A stretch of DNA of 42,188 nucleotides from a virus. Of the stretch, positions 29,707 through 37,402 are shown one piece after another (within the stretch, counting starts at the first letter, position 1; each line of letters begins with the position of its first letter). Under the pieces are notes generated by a model. That model was not told where the DNA came from, made no database searches, and saw only the letters and a list, made by a program, of their open reading frames with translations. A program made the position numbers and the translations under genes. Where the stretch lies: the IMG/VR virus record IMGVR_UViG_3300043436_002687, positions 1 to 42,188 of that record; one strand, given 5' to 3'.

Positions 29707-30846
29707 GTGTCTACTGCATTAAACAATATTAGCCTTGGGGTACTTACCTCATTGACGGCTAACCTCATAAACAATGCCGAAACGGTCGGTATCAATACCG
29801 GAGCCTTGGGAGCATTGAACACAGCCGAGAACCTTGCCTCTGGTAAGATCATCAGACTGGCAAACGATGACGGAACAGGCCATCAGAAACAAGTAAGTGT
29901 TGTAACCAAGCAACGCCAGACTGCTGATGATACAGTTTCTTCAAAAGATTGTACTCCAGGTTCTGAACTCTTGTACGAAGAAGAAGTTGTGACCATTACT
30001 GACTATGTCGGTGGTAAGTTCCTTTTGAACGAATCTACCGTCCGTCAGTACGATTCATCTTACTCTGAACTTGTACGTTTGACAGGATCAAAAGACCCTC
30101 GTCAGATCGTAATGAAAGCCTCTGAAATGGGTTCAGCTACAACTGAACTTTCCGTAATTCGTGAAATGTTCGGCGACTTCCAATTGTCAATGGATGCCAT
30201 GATTCAGGCCGTGAACAAGAAAATTCTTGCCTACGCTGATGCGGCAAAAGGAACTTGGGTTGGTGGTGCTGCTTCCAAATCATATGTTGTTCAAAACGGT
30301 TCAACGTATGTGAATGGTGCGGGTAGTATCAACGCAGGTGGATTGATGAGCTTCCGTCAGGATGCCCGTTCAACCAAGTTCAACGGATTGCCTCACATCA
30401 TCTCTGGTTATGGCGCAATGGATCGTATCTTCCAACAGGATTCAAGGTATTTCGGACCGGGTGCAAATGGATTTGACTTCGCATCTGTTCGGGGTGCTGC
30501 AGGTCAGGAAATGCGTTTGTTTACGGATGAAAACGTAGTGGATCAATTCGCTTCTGAAGATGCTGCTATCGTGTTCATGCCGGGTTCAATGCTTTACCTT
30601 CCATTCCTTCAGTATGTGGGTAACTTCGGAGATATTGGAGTGATGAAGCGTTTCACAATGCCAATCCCACAATTGCCAAACGTGAACATTGATGTTCGGA
30701 TTTTGCCTGATGAATGCTCAGAAAATTACGCAGTATTCTTGGATCAGTTCTTCGAAATCTACACGCCTTCAATGGAGTTGTTTAAATCAACTGACCGTTT
30801 GACTGGTGTGAATGGTGTTTTTGAAGCCGCTTTTACACAATCGTAG
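29707..30846 (+). CDS. Major capsid protein
   Basis: The 379-residue protein follows the scaffold gene and starts with GTG at 29707, 24 bases after it. It has the expected HK97-like layout: a helical N-arm, a long central domain with QFASEDAAIVFMPGSMLYLP and a C-terminal segment FLDQFFEIYTPSMELF. The codon choice changes here toward highly expressed type (CGT, GGT, AAC rich), consistent with the most abundant virion protein. In the -1 frame an extension (DGLGGYSNGYSAGYD) runs past the stop codon. Confidence 0.8.
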   Translation: MSTALNNISLGVLTSLTANLINNAETVGINTGALGALNTAENLASGKIIRLANDDGTGHQKQVSVVTKQRQTADDTVSSKDCTPGSELLYEEEVVTITDYVGGKFLLNESTVRQYDSSYSELVRLTGSKDPRQIVMKASEMGSATTELSVIREMFGDFQLSMDAMIQAVNKKILAYADAAKGTWVGGAASKSYVVQNGSTYVNGAGSINAGGLMSFRQDARSTKFNGLPHIISGYGAMDRIFQQDSRYFGPGANGFDFASVRGAAGQEMRLFTDENVVDQFASEDAAIVFMPGSMLYLPFLQYVGNFGDIGVMKRFTMPIPQLPNVNIDVRILPDECSENYAVFLDQFFEIYTPSMELFKSTDRLTGVNGVFEAAFTQS

Positions 30847-30899
30847 ACGGTTTAGGAGGATATTCTAACGGATATTCAGCCGGATACGATTAATTACAA

Positions 30900-30929
30900 A
30901 AGGGAGTCTAAATCAGGCTCCCTTTTTAT
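30900..30929 (+). terminator. Intrinsic terminator after the capsid gene
   Basis: GGGAG (30902-30906) and CTCCC (30918-30922) followed by TTTTTATTTTT. Confidence 0.8.
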
Positions 30930-30942
30930 TTTTAAGACAAAA

Positions 30943-30974
30943 AAAGAGAGGGGCCAAAAACCCCTCTTTTTTAT
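30943..30974. terminator. Bidirectional terminator between capsid and recombination operons
   Basis: AGAGGGG (30947-30953), loop CCAAAAA, CCCCTCT (30961-30967), with A-run before and T-run after. It can stop transcription from both sides. Confidence 0.85.
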
Positions 30975-31009
30975 TTCATTCATCAACCAAAATTAACCTA
31001 TTCTCTAAA

Positions 31010-31786
31010 TCATAAATTCTCCATGAATTCCCATGCCTTCTGAACTTTCAATTTGATGAGTTCAATGTCTGATTCATCTCTTGGTACAACGACCGTATAA
31101 AACCTTTCTGATGCCGCAATATCGTATTTCCATTCCGACACATTCAAATGTAAATCAAAGTTCGGATAACGTTTTCTAAAACCTGCCAGATCGTAAATCA
31201 TGTTACGTTCAACCATTGCAGCCCGTTCGATAAATTCCGGTGTCTCTTCAAAATCAATCAATCGCATTGCATAGCCTAGCTTTCTGATTTCATCCCGTAT
31301 AAGGTCATCAGTAGCGTTCAAAAGGCAATAGCGAAGTCTGGCTTCTTTTGCTCCAGTCAGCATCATGTAGCCCTGCATCTGCCAGTAATAAAGATCATTC
31401 AGCTTCTTTTGCTTTGTCCGGTTGAAAGTAAACACATCCCATGAACATTTCGTATCTTCGATGAATTCAGCATTTTCAATATCCGGCCCAATGAACAAAT
31501 CCGGTGTTCCTGAAATCCATTCGTTCGAAAGGTTCTTTTCGTTTTTTTTGTGGAAGATTCCAGTCTGAACAGAAACAAGGGTAATTGCATCCTCTTCCAG
31601 TTCATTGCCTTTTTCAATGTACTTAGAATAAAGTTCTTCTCTGCGTTTGTACTTCCAATTGGTCCATACATCAACAACATGAGTTTTCGCACCTTCTGAA
31701 AGGTTTCCTGCGTCTTTATCGGCTTTCAATTTCGGTTCGGTCATTAAGTGACCAATTCCGGAGCATCTGAATTTAGGCTTTTGCAT
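31010..31786 (-). CDS. YqaJ-type viral exonuclease
   Basis: The 258-residue protein belongs to the lambda exonuclease-like (YqaJ) group of PD-(D/E)XK nucleases. Key elements are GTPDLFIG (about residue 92), the EDTKCSW strand (about 110-116) and the helix YYWQMQGYMMLTG (about 133-145). It degrades one strand of duplex ends to give single strands for the RecT protein encoded upstream. The ATG at 31786 is chosen over in-frame codons further upstream because those overlap most of the previous gene. It is the last gene of the minus-strand recombination operon. Confidence 0.88.
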   Translation of the reverse strand: MQKPKFRCSGIGHLMTEPKLKADKDAGNLSEGAKTHVVDVWTNWKYKRREELYSKYIEKGNELEEDAITLVSVQTGIFHKKNEKNLSNEWISGTPDLFIGPDIENAEFIEDTKCSWDVFTFNRTKQKKLNDLYYWQMQGYMMLTGAKEARLRYCLLNATDDLIRDEIRKLGYAMRLIDFEETPEFIERAAMVERNMIYDLAGFRKRYPNFDLHLNVSEWKYDIAASERFYTVVVPRDESDIELIKLKVQKAWEFMENL

Positions 31787-31970
31787 CTTCAATAATTGTT
31801 TTGATTTTACCATCGCCAACCCATTCAGCAACCATTTTAAACTGCCATGAAAGAAAAAAGGCAGCAGGGTGTTTTTTTTGCCAAGGCTCAACCCAAACAC
31901 ATTTAGCGCATTGTGCTAAAATTATCAAGTCTAATGGATTTACCATGATTTTAGTTTTAGGCTTGTCCAT
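31773..31970 (-). CDS. Small protein between RecT and exonuclease
   Basis: The 65-residue protein has a hydrophobic N-terminal half (MVNPLDLIILAQCAKCVWV) with two cysteines and a tryptophan-rich middle. It starts 14 bases inside the end of recT and overlaps the exonuclease start by 14 bases, so translation is coupled. A role as a recombination accessory protein is possible but unproven. Confidence 0.55.
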   Translation of the reverse strand: MDKPKTKIMVNPLDLIILAQCAKCVWVEPWQKKHPAAFFLSWQFKMVAEWVGDGKIKTIIEDAKA

Positions 31971-32826
31971 TTGCTGAAGCAATAAAGATTCTGTGATTCT
32001 CAATAACCGGATGCAGTTCAATTTTCAATTCGTCAGAAACCTGGTTTAATACAGATTCCAATTTTTCAACCGTTGTAGTTGATTCAACCATCTCTTTTGC
32101 CCGTTCGAATTCGTGATTGATTTCGGGTTCTGTGTTGTCTTGGTAGGCCACATCCAACGTGTCGGGATTCTCAATAACTCCCTGATCCGTAATAACCGCC
32201 TTTTGCATTTCAACTGACAAAGGAGCAAACTTTGAAAGAAGAAGTTTTAAGACCGTTTTAAGGGCCATTGATTCGAAATCATCCTTCCATAAACCCTGAC
32301 CTCTTTTAAAGGTCTGAGAGAAGCGCAAACCGTGTTGTTTAAGTTCTTCGGTTGTCATATACAATGTCTTTTGAAATCCGTTCAAGAGTTCAAAATATGC
32401 GGCATAACCAATCGGCAATCCTGACTTTGCAACTTTGAAATCAAACACAAATCCGGTCAAAGGATTTTCCTCTACCAACTGCCCTGCATAAATCGGACTT
32501 GCTGAAATGGTCTTGAATTGTCCTGACCTTTGAGCCAGTTGAATGAAGCCCCTGTAACCCATTTGGAATTGAGCATCCTTTCCGTAAGGTACAATATATG
32601 CAAATCCAAGGTTGTTGTTTATTGGCAGGTCTAAAGTTGCCGCAACACAGGCCGCATTGAATACGGATTGAGGACTTGCATTTTGAAGGTAGGAATTATT
32701 ACTGACAATCTGCAATACAGAAGTCATAAATGCCGAAGAACGCTTACCAAGCAATTCTTCAAACTTGCGCTTAACAGAATCTTGCTGAAAGAACTGTTTC
32801 GCTGATACTTGAATTTGTTGTGACAT
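31957..32826 (-). CDS. recT: RecT-family single-strand annealing protein
   Basis: The 289-residue protein contains the RecT core: KFEELLGKRSSAFMTSVLQI near the N-terminus, AACVAATLDLPINNNLGFAY, then YIVPYGKDAQFQMGYRGFI around residues 70-110. It anneals complementary single strands and works with the YqaJ exonuclease of the same operon. The C-terminal 60 residues are acidic and probably flexible. The ATG at 32826 follows a terminator-like hairpin, so expression of the two downstream genes may depend on partial readthrough. Confidence 0.93.
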   Translation of the reverse strand: MSQQIQVSAKQFFQQDSVKRKFEELLGKRSSAFMTSVLQIVSNNSYLQNASPQSVFNAACVAATLDLPINNNLGFAYIVPYGKDAQFQMGYRGFIQLAQRSGQFKTISASPIYAGQLVEENPLTGFVFDFKVAKSGLPIGYAAYFELLNGFQKTLYMTTEELKQHGLRFSQTFKRGQGLWKDDFESMALKTVLKLLLSKFAPLSVEMQKAVITDQGVIENPDTLDVAYQDNTEPEINHEFERAKEMVESTTTVEKLESVLNQVSDELKIELHPVIENHRIFIASANGQA

Positions 32827-32840
32827 AAAATATGTGAAAA

Positions 32841-32858
32841 ATGGGGCCGAAGCCCCGT
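32841..32858 (-). terminator. Hairpin terminator between the 32864 gene and recT
   Basis: On the minus strand GGGGC-TTCG-GCCCC (32843-32856) followed by ATTTTTC. It has the same stem-loop as at 911-924 and could attenuate transcription into recT. Confidence 0.6.
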
Positions 32859-32863
32859 GAAAA

Positions 32864-33217
32864 TTAACGGTCGCTATTTCTGTCTTCCGGTGATTCAAAA
32901 TTGAATTCGTCTTCAAGTTCCGGAGCCATTTCTCTGAGTTTTTCAGTGACTTCATCCCGATCATCCGTCATAAACCATTCCTGATGTTCCGGAACGTAGA
33001 CGTAGAACATTTTGAAAAAGTAAAATCCATGAGCCTCTAAATAATCTTCATCATCTCTTTTGCCATAAGACAAATCTTCAATCGGATTGTCCTTAATATC
33101 GTCAGGAAGGCATTCAACAAATAAATCCAATGAAGGAGTATTTTTGACCCGAATATCCAGATCAATTTCTTCTTTGATATAAAGTTCGAACAGGTTTTTT
33201 AAAAGTTGCTTTTCCAT
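32864..33217 (-). CDS. Acidic hypothetical protein
   Basis: The 117-residue protein is strongly acidic (repeated DD, ED and EE) with aromatic residues in the middle (FYFFKMFYVYVPEHQEWF). Acidic proteins of this size near RecT are sometimes DNA mimics or partners of recombination proteins, but nothing here proves that. It follows a good promoter box at 33246-33253 with an A-rich leader and is the first gene of the recombination operon. Confidence 0.6.
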   Translation of the reverse strand: MEKQLLKNLFELYIKEEIDLDIRVKNTPSLDLFVECLPDDIKDNPIEDLSYGKRDDEDYLEAHGFYFFKMFYVYVPEHQEWFMTDDRDEVTEKLREMAPELEDEFNFESPEDRNSDR

Positions 33218-33245
33218 GTTTTCTTTTGTCTTTTTGTTTGTCTGA

Positions 33246-33253
33246 CAAAGATA
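33246..33253 (-). promoter_or_regulatory. -7 promoter box for the recombination operon
   Basis: Minus strand TATCTTTG, perfect TAnnTTTG, with the ATG 29 bases downstream after an A-rich leader. Confidence 0.65.
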
Positions 33254-33355
33254 AATCAATTATTTCAATTGCAACAAAAAAAAGTAAAAAGGACAAAAAA
33301 ATAGGTCAGAAAATCCGACCTAATTTCAACATGAATAACAAATTGATAACCATTA

Positions 33356-33577
33356 CTATTTCCGAAAACGCTTGTGCCTTGTCGATTCAATTTCTAAAGC
33401 AGCACTAATATTTTCCTCACAGTCAAGGATTTTCGGCTTACACCCCTCGACTGTTTCGGCCCACTTAAATCTGTCAGTATGCCTTGTAATTGCATACTTC
33501 GGTATATTATAAAGCCTCGAAAAGTCAGATGGCGTAAGAGCCATAACCACCTTTTCCGCTTGTCGTTTCTTTGCCAT
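33356..33577 (-). CDS. Small helix-turn-helix DNA-binding protein
   Basis: The 73-residue basic protein contains LTPSDFSRLYNIPKYAITRHTDRF, which has the pattern of an excisionase- or MerR-like winged helix. It is divergent from the VRR-NUC gene, and the intervening 55 bases hold two palindromes with half-site TTGCA/TGCAA, the probable operators of this protein. It may control early genes on both sides. The ATG at 33577 is chosen to leave the palindromes outside the coding region. Confidence 0.6.
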   Translation of the reverse strand: MAKKRQAEKVVMALTPSDFSRLYNIPKYAITRHTDRFKWAETVEGCKPKILDCEENISAALEIESTRHKRFRK

Positions 33578-33591
33578 ATTGAAAATATCTG

Positions 33592-33624
33592 TTGCAATAC
33601 TATGCAACTTTTTGCAATATGCAA
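33592..33624. promoter_or_regulatory. Two operator-like palindromes between divergent genes
   Basis: TTGCA-N6-TGCAA at 33592-33607 and TTGCA-ATA-TGCAA at 33612-33624. The same half-site appears four times in 33 bases. They lie exactly between the HTH gene and the VRR-NUC gene, so they probably bind the HTH protein and regulate both directions. Confidence 0.6.
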
Positions 33625-33632
33625 AACAAATC

Positions 33633-34025
33633 ATGCCGGGTTTCTCAATGTCAATAATTCCATTTAATAAAATAGGGGAGTTTCAGCCCTACATCGGATC
33701 AGAGGATAATTTCCAAAAGTCCGTAGCCCGATACCTGGATTCAAAAGGTGTGCTATGGTTCCATTGCCCAAATGGTGGTCACAGGAATGTAGCTGAAGCC
33801 GCAAAACTCAAAGCGATGGGAGTCAAGGCAGGCGTTCCGGATGTGCTGATCTTCGAACCTCGAAAAGGTTATCATGGATTTGCCATTGAATTGAAAGTTG
33901 CAAAAAATAAGCGGACAGAACATCAAATGGAAATGCAGGAATTATTCATGTCGCACAATTGGAAGGTCATCACCAGTTATTCATTGGATGAAGTCATTGC
34001 TGAAATCGACAATTATTTTTCTTAA
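33633..34025 (+). CDS. VRR-NUC domain nuclease
   Basis: The 130-residue protein has the compact VRR-NUC fold of PD-(D/E)XK enzymes: FQKSVARYLDSKG, then HCPNGG, the catalytic GVPDVLIFEP and IELKVAKNKRTEHQ, and the final SYSLDEVIAEI. These nucleases act on branched or flapped DNA and are common in phage replication modules. Start codons at 33633 and 33648 are both possible; longer versions would run through the operator palindromes. It opens the rightward replication operon. Confidence 0.85.
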   Translation: MPGFSMSIIPFNKIGEFQPYIGSEDNFQKSVARYLDSKGVLWFHCPNGGHRNVAEAAKLKAMGVKAGVPDVLIFEPRKGYHGFAIELKVAKNKRTEHQMEMQELFMSHNWKVITSYSLDEVIAEIDNYFS

Positions 34026-34082
34026 TAATTTGCAACAGAAAAAAATATCACTTTCATTTGTCGAAAATTAAAAAACGAAAAC

Positions 34083-34718
34083 ATGAGTGAATTAAAGTAC
34101 AAAGTCGGTGACATAGCCGGACCGTTTGAGATTATTGACATTGATTTAAAAGATCAACAATGGCCGTACAGGGTTGAATGGCATGGTCATAAAGAATGGC
34201 TTCCAAGTGACACAACGGAATCGCTTTTTGACAATTATACAAAAAGCCAATCTTTGGAAACCAAAATTGAACTTCTCGAAAAGAAAGCTGAAAGCCAACG
34301 GAAAACGATTGCTTACTGGAAGAAGAAATCAAATGATTGGGAGCAGAAGTATTTTGTCTTTCAGGAAAATGTCAATACCGAAATCGAGGCCATTGGTCAG
34401 GATTTGGACTCCGCATTAAGCAGCCTGAAAGAAGCCAAAACTCACTTGAAATGGTCGCAAGAATCCAATTGTGAACTTCTTGAAAGATGCAAGAATGCAG
34501 AGGCGTTGGAACTAGCTTCAAAGGCTGAGATCAAAGTCAAGAATGTTGAAATATCATTGCTGAAGTCCGACTTTGAAACGAAATCGTCAGAACTCGAAAT
34601 CATCGAGGAAGATTACAACCAGTTTAAAGCCGATAGCCTTCACACAAGAACCCTTGCATGGGTTGGTTGGATCATGTTCTTCATTTCAATTTTCGGAATG
34701 ATCTTTTTGAGAAATTAG
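34083..34718 (+). CDS. Coiled-coil protein with C-terminal membrane anchor
   Basis: The 211-residue protein has an N-terminal 50-residue domain with SH3- or Tudor-like beta pattern (YKVGDIAGPFEIIDID, YRVEWHGHKEW), a long charged coiled coil (about 55-185) and a tail membrane segment WVGWIMFFISIFGMIFL. It would sit on the inner membrane with the coil in the cytoplasm. It may anchor replication or act on host envelope processes. The stop overlaps the promoter of the following leader RNA. Confidence 0.6.
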   Translation: MSELKYKVGDIAGPFEIIDIDLKDQQWPYRVEWHGHKEWLPSDTTESLFDNYTKSQSLETKIELLEKKAESQRKTIAYWKKKSNDWEQKYFVFQENVNTEIEAIGQDLDSALSSLKEAKTHLKWSQESNCELLERCKNAEALELASKAEIKVKNVEISLLKSDFETKSSELEIIEEDYNQFKADSLHTRTLAWVGWIMFFISIFGMIFLRN

Positions 34719-34726
34719 TATATTTG
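34719..34726 (+). promoter_or_regulatory. -7 promoter box for the DUF6291 leader RNA
   Basis: TATATTTG, a perfect TAnnTTTG core, overlaps the stop of the 34083 gene and precedes the pseudoknotted leader. Confidence 0.65.
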
Positions 34727-34741
34727 CAATGCCGAAAGGCC

Positions 34742-34831
34742 AGCGGGGTAGGAGCCGTCTGAAAAATCTTGGTTTAAAACCAACAAAGCCTGTCTGATGG
34801 AGACTCCTACCTCCTGATGACGGGCTTCTTT
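34742..34831 (+). ncRNA. Pseudoknotted 5' leader RNA of the DUF6291 gene
   Basis: Helix a: GGTAGGAG (34747-34754) with CTCCTACC (34804-34811), eight perfect pairs. Hairpin: TTGGTTTAAAACCAA (34769-34783). Helix b: AAGCCTGTC (34786-34794) with GACGGGCTT (34819-34827), nine pairs with one G-U. One b strand lies inside a and the other after it. The leader shares AAAGCCT, the GGTT/AACC hairpin and GGGCTT with the HNH gene 1 leader. It ends 9 bases before the ATG behind CTTTATTTT. The b helix plus U-rich tail could also act as a terminator. Confidence 0.75.
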
Positions 34832-34836
34832 ATTTT

Positions 34837-35499
34837 ATGGCAGTTGATAAAAATTCTATCATAGTTTATGCCGATTGGATTGAACTATTTGAGAACCTAA
34901 GCGATGATGAGGCCGGAAGGTTGATTAAACATTTTTTTCGATATGTAAATGATCAAAATCCAGAGCCACCGGATAGGCTGACTGAATTGGCATTTATCCC
35001 CATCAAAACATCATTAAAACGGGATTTAAAGAAGTGGGAAGGCACTAAGGAAAAGCGTTCAATTGCGGGATTAGCTAGTGCAGCCGCAAGGAAAACAGCT
35101 AAAGAAGAAAGTGAACAAAATTCAACAAAATCAACAAGTGTTGAAAGTGTTGAACAAAACCAACAAGAGGCAACAAATCCAACTGTTAGTGTTAGTGTAA
35201 CTGTAAGTGATAGTGTAAGTGTTACTGATACTGTTATTAATACAATTAAAGAGCGCAAACAAAAGTTTGCTTCCACTCTCGAACCTTTCCAGAAATTATA
35301 TCCTAAACAAATGCTTTCTGATTTTTACAAATATTGGGGCGAACTCAATAAGTCAGGAACTAAATTCAAGCAGGAACTTGAAAAGACCTGGGATTTGGAA
35401 AGAAGACTTGAAATGTGGGCAAGACGTGATAAAGACTTTAATAAAAACCAACCTCAATCCGGCCCTCTTAGCTTTTCATCCAAAAACATGAACCGATGA
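34837..35499 (+). CDS. DUF6291-type replication protein
   Basis: The 220-residue protein has the DUF6291 N-terminal domain (NSIIVYADWIELFENLSDDE...GRLIKHFFRYVND, residues about 5-75), a low-complexity linker of S, V, T and D (about 115-138), and a C-terminal helical domain (FYKYWGELNKSG...DLERRLEMWARRD). Such proteins are found before DnaB-type helicase genes and are thought to act as replication initiators or helicase loaders. The stop overlaps the helicase ATG (ACCGATGACA). It starts directly after a pseudoknotted leader. Confidence 0.75.
   Translation: MAVDKNSIIVYADWIELFENLSDDEAGRLIKHFFRYVNDQNPEPPDRLTELAFIPIKTSLKRDLKKWEGTKEKRSIAGLASAAARKTAKEESEQNSTKSTSVESVEQNQQEATNPTVSVSVTVSDSVSVTDTVINTIKERKQKFASTLEPFQKLYPKQMLSDFYKYWGELNKSGTKFKQELEKTWDLERRLEMWARRDKDFNKNQPQSGPLSFSSKNMNR
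35182..35237 (+). repeat. Degenerate GTTAGT/GTAACT tandem repeat
   Basis: An imperfect hexamer repeat (pattern TGTNA/AGTG) encodes the linker SVSVTVSDSVSVTDTV in the DUF6291 protein. It is a likely site of slippage and length variation. Confidence 0.7.
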
Positions 35500-36833
35500 C
35501 ACAAATCGAATTAGAACAAATAATCCTTGGGTCAGTCCTGATTGACAAGGATGCTCAGATTGAATTTTTCGCATTGGTTCAATCCTGCGAGGTCTTCACC
35601 GAAGACAAATACAAGATCATGTGCAATGCGTTGAAATCACTTTACGACCAGAATAAGCCGATTGACTTGGTAACGGTTGCTGAAGTCGTTAAAAAGTCTG
35701 GCCTTTATAAAAACATGGGAGGCGGTAAGACCTTGGCTGAATGTGCCGGAAAGGTTTCATCTGCGGCTCACTTCTCAATTCATATCCGCTATCTTTTGGA
35801 AGCCTATCTGAAACGTGGGATCGGATCATTTGCACAACAACTGCTGACCTCATCAGTCAATGATGTGGATGATGTCTTTGAACGGGTAGCCAAAGTTCAG
35901 ACCGGACTTGAAAATCTAGTGAACCAGGTAATCATCAAAGACGAAAAAAGCATTTCTGAAACCCTTCGTGAAATCCGTGAAAAATGGGAAGTTGAGAATG
36001 TTTCAGGATTGGCAGGTACTCCAACGGGGCTGAATACTCTGGACGTTGCCACAGGCGGCCTTGTAGACACCGATCTGATAGTTTTGGGTGCAAGGCCCGG
36101 TCAAGGGAAAACGGCTTTCCTGATGAGCCTAATTCAGTCCTATTGCAAGCGAGGCATTCCGGTTGGAATGTTCAGCCTTGAAATGGGACAGATTCAATTG
36201 GTTCAAAGGTTGCTTTCTTTGGAATCGGATGTATTTGCCTATAAAATCCGAAATGACAAATATGACACTTACGACCGTCAGAGGCTTTCGGATGCCTCGG
36301 TCAGAATTGATAATTGGCCTTTGTTTATCAATGATGAAGCCGGAATGACATTGCGGAGATTGCGGACTAGGGCGCACATCTGGAAGAAGCAACACGGCAT
36401 CAAACTACTCTGCGTTGATTACCTGCAACTGATGTCGAGTGACAACAAGAAAGGCAACCGGGAATCAGAGATAAGTGAGATTTCAAGAGGATTAAAGATT
36501 TTAGCCAAAGACCTGCAAATTCCAATCATTGCACTTTCGCAATTATCGAGAGCCGTAGAATCAAGGCCAGATAAGATGCCGCAATTGTCAGACCTGCGTG
36601 AGTCAGGTGCAATTGAACAGGATGCCGATTCAATCTGGTTTCTGATGCGACCGGGATATTATTCACAGTTCAGAGATTCACCAACAACAACCGTTGAAGG
36701 ATCGGAGTATTCAACTGATGACCTCTGCATTCTTTCAATCGCAAAATTTAGAGCAGGTGAAACCAAACTTTTGCCTTTAAAATGGAATTCAAACCTTATG
36801 AAATTTTCAGATTATGAAAGAACCACTTTCTAA
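35496..36833 (+). CDS. dnaB: DnaB-type replicative helicase
   Basis: The 445-residue protein has a DnaB N-terminal helical domain (EQIILGSVLIDKDAQ) and a RecA-type motor. Walker A is GARPGQGKT at 198-206, with FSLEM at 226-230 and Walker B LLCVDYLQLM at 304-313. A conserved ISRGLKILAKDL and SQLSRAVESR follow, with DLRESGAIEQDADSIW near 370. It unwinds DNA at the phage fork with the loader encoded just upstream. Confidence 0.95.
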   Translation: MTQIELEQIILGSVLIDKDAQIEFFALVQSCEVFTEDKYKIMCNALKSLYDQNKPIDLVTVAEVVKKSGLYKNMGGGKTLAECAGKVSSAAHFSIHIRYLLEAYLKRGIGSFAQQLLTSSVNDVDDVFERVAKVQTGLENLVNQVIIKDEKSISETLREIREKWEVENVSGLAGTPTGLNTLDVATGGLVDTDLIVLGARPGQGKTAFLMSLIQSYCKRGIPVGMFSLEMGQIQLVQRLLSLESDVFAYKIRNDKYDTYDRQRLSDASVRIDNWPLFINDEAGMTLRRLRTRAHIWKKQHGIKLLCVDYLQLMSSDNKKGNRESEISEISRGLKILAKDLQIPIIALSQLSRAVESRPDKMPQLSDLRESGAIEQDADSIWFLMRPGYYSQFRDSPTTTVEGSEYSTDDLCILSIAKFRAGETKLLPLKWNSNLMKFSDYERTTF

Positions 36834-36978
36834 AGATCAATGCAATCAGATTCAACCGTTCGTGAATGCATTGCAGAATCGGATCAAAGATCAAACCGTG
36901 ACCAAGATGGACATTTCAATTTTCATCACCCTGGTCAAAGACATTTTGAAAAATGATTCACATGAACAAATCCGGTAA
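36814..36978 (+). CDS. Small hypothetical protein (54 residues)
   Basis: The frame MKEPLSKDQCNQIQPFVNAL... encodes a short helical protein that overlaps the helicase end by 20 bases and the following gene by 26. Its continuity with neighbours supports translation. No family recognised. Confidence 0.5.
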   Translation: MKEPLSKDQCNQIQPFVNALQNRIKDQTVTKMDISIFITLVKDILKNDSHEQIR

Positions 36979-37201
36979 CGGCAATTCAAAGGACATCCGG
37001 TTGATTGAACAGATGATTGAATCTGTCATCAGGAAACGGGATCAACACTACGACAAGGCCAAAAGCCTATCAACCAAGAGCCAAATCAAAGAACACAAGT
37101 CCAATGCTGAATTTTATGATTGTCAGTTTTGGATGCTCAAAGATTACAAACGATTAAAAACCAAAGAAATAAGCTATGCAACACTACCAGAAAAAGATTA
37201 A
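36953..37201 (+). CDS. Small hypothetical protein
   Basis: The 82-residue basic protein has a long helix (IRLIEQMIESVIRKRDQHYD...LSTKSQIKEHKSNAEFYDC). Nine bases downstream a second in-frame ATG (36962) is possible. Located after the helicase in the early operon; function unknown. Confidence 0.55.
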   Translation: MIHMNKSGNGNSKDIRLIEQMIESVIRKRDQHYDKAKSLSTKSQIKEHKSNAEFYDCQFWMLKDYKRLKTKEISYATLPEKD

Positions 37202-37205
37202 GAAA

Positions 37206-37382
37206 ATGTCCGACTATCACGGGATGCGAAAATTGACCGCAACATTTAACGATGAGCAAATGGACCGATTTCTTGCCGTATTCGGGCAAATGAACCGTTC
37301 AAAGCTGATTCGTGAACTTGTCATGAAGGCCGTAAGAGAAAAAGAGTCTGAAATAAATTTGCAACAAAAAGAAATTGATTAG
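37206..37382 (+). CDS. Ribbon-helix-helix DNA-binding protein
   Basis: The 58-residue product shows RKLTATFNDEQMDRFLAVFG followed by NRSKLIRELVMKAVRE, the strand-helix-helix pattern of Arc/CopG-type proteins, which bind operators as dimers. An alternative start at 37176 would add ten basic residues and overlap the previous gene. The 3' end holds a TAAATTTG box (37354-37361) that may serve the secreted protease gene. Confidence 0.65.
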   Translation: MSDYHGMRKLTATFNDEQMDRFLAVFGQMNRSKLIRELVMKAVREKESEINLQQKEID

Positions 37383-37391
37383 TATTTTTAC
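37354..37391 (+). promoter_or_regulatory. Possible promoter for the secreted protease gene
   Basis: TAAATTTG (37354-37361) is a full -7 core; alternatively its TTTG acts as -33 element to GTATTTTTAC (37383-37392), the same motif plus A-run that precedes the 19488 gene. Confidence 0.4.
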
Positions 37392-37402
37392 AAAAAAACA
37401 AA

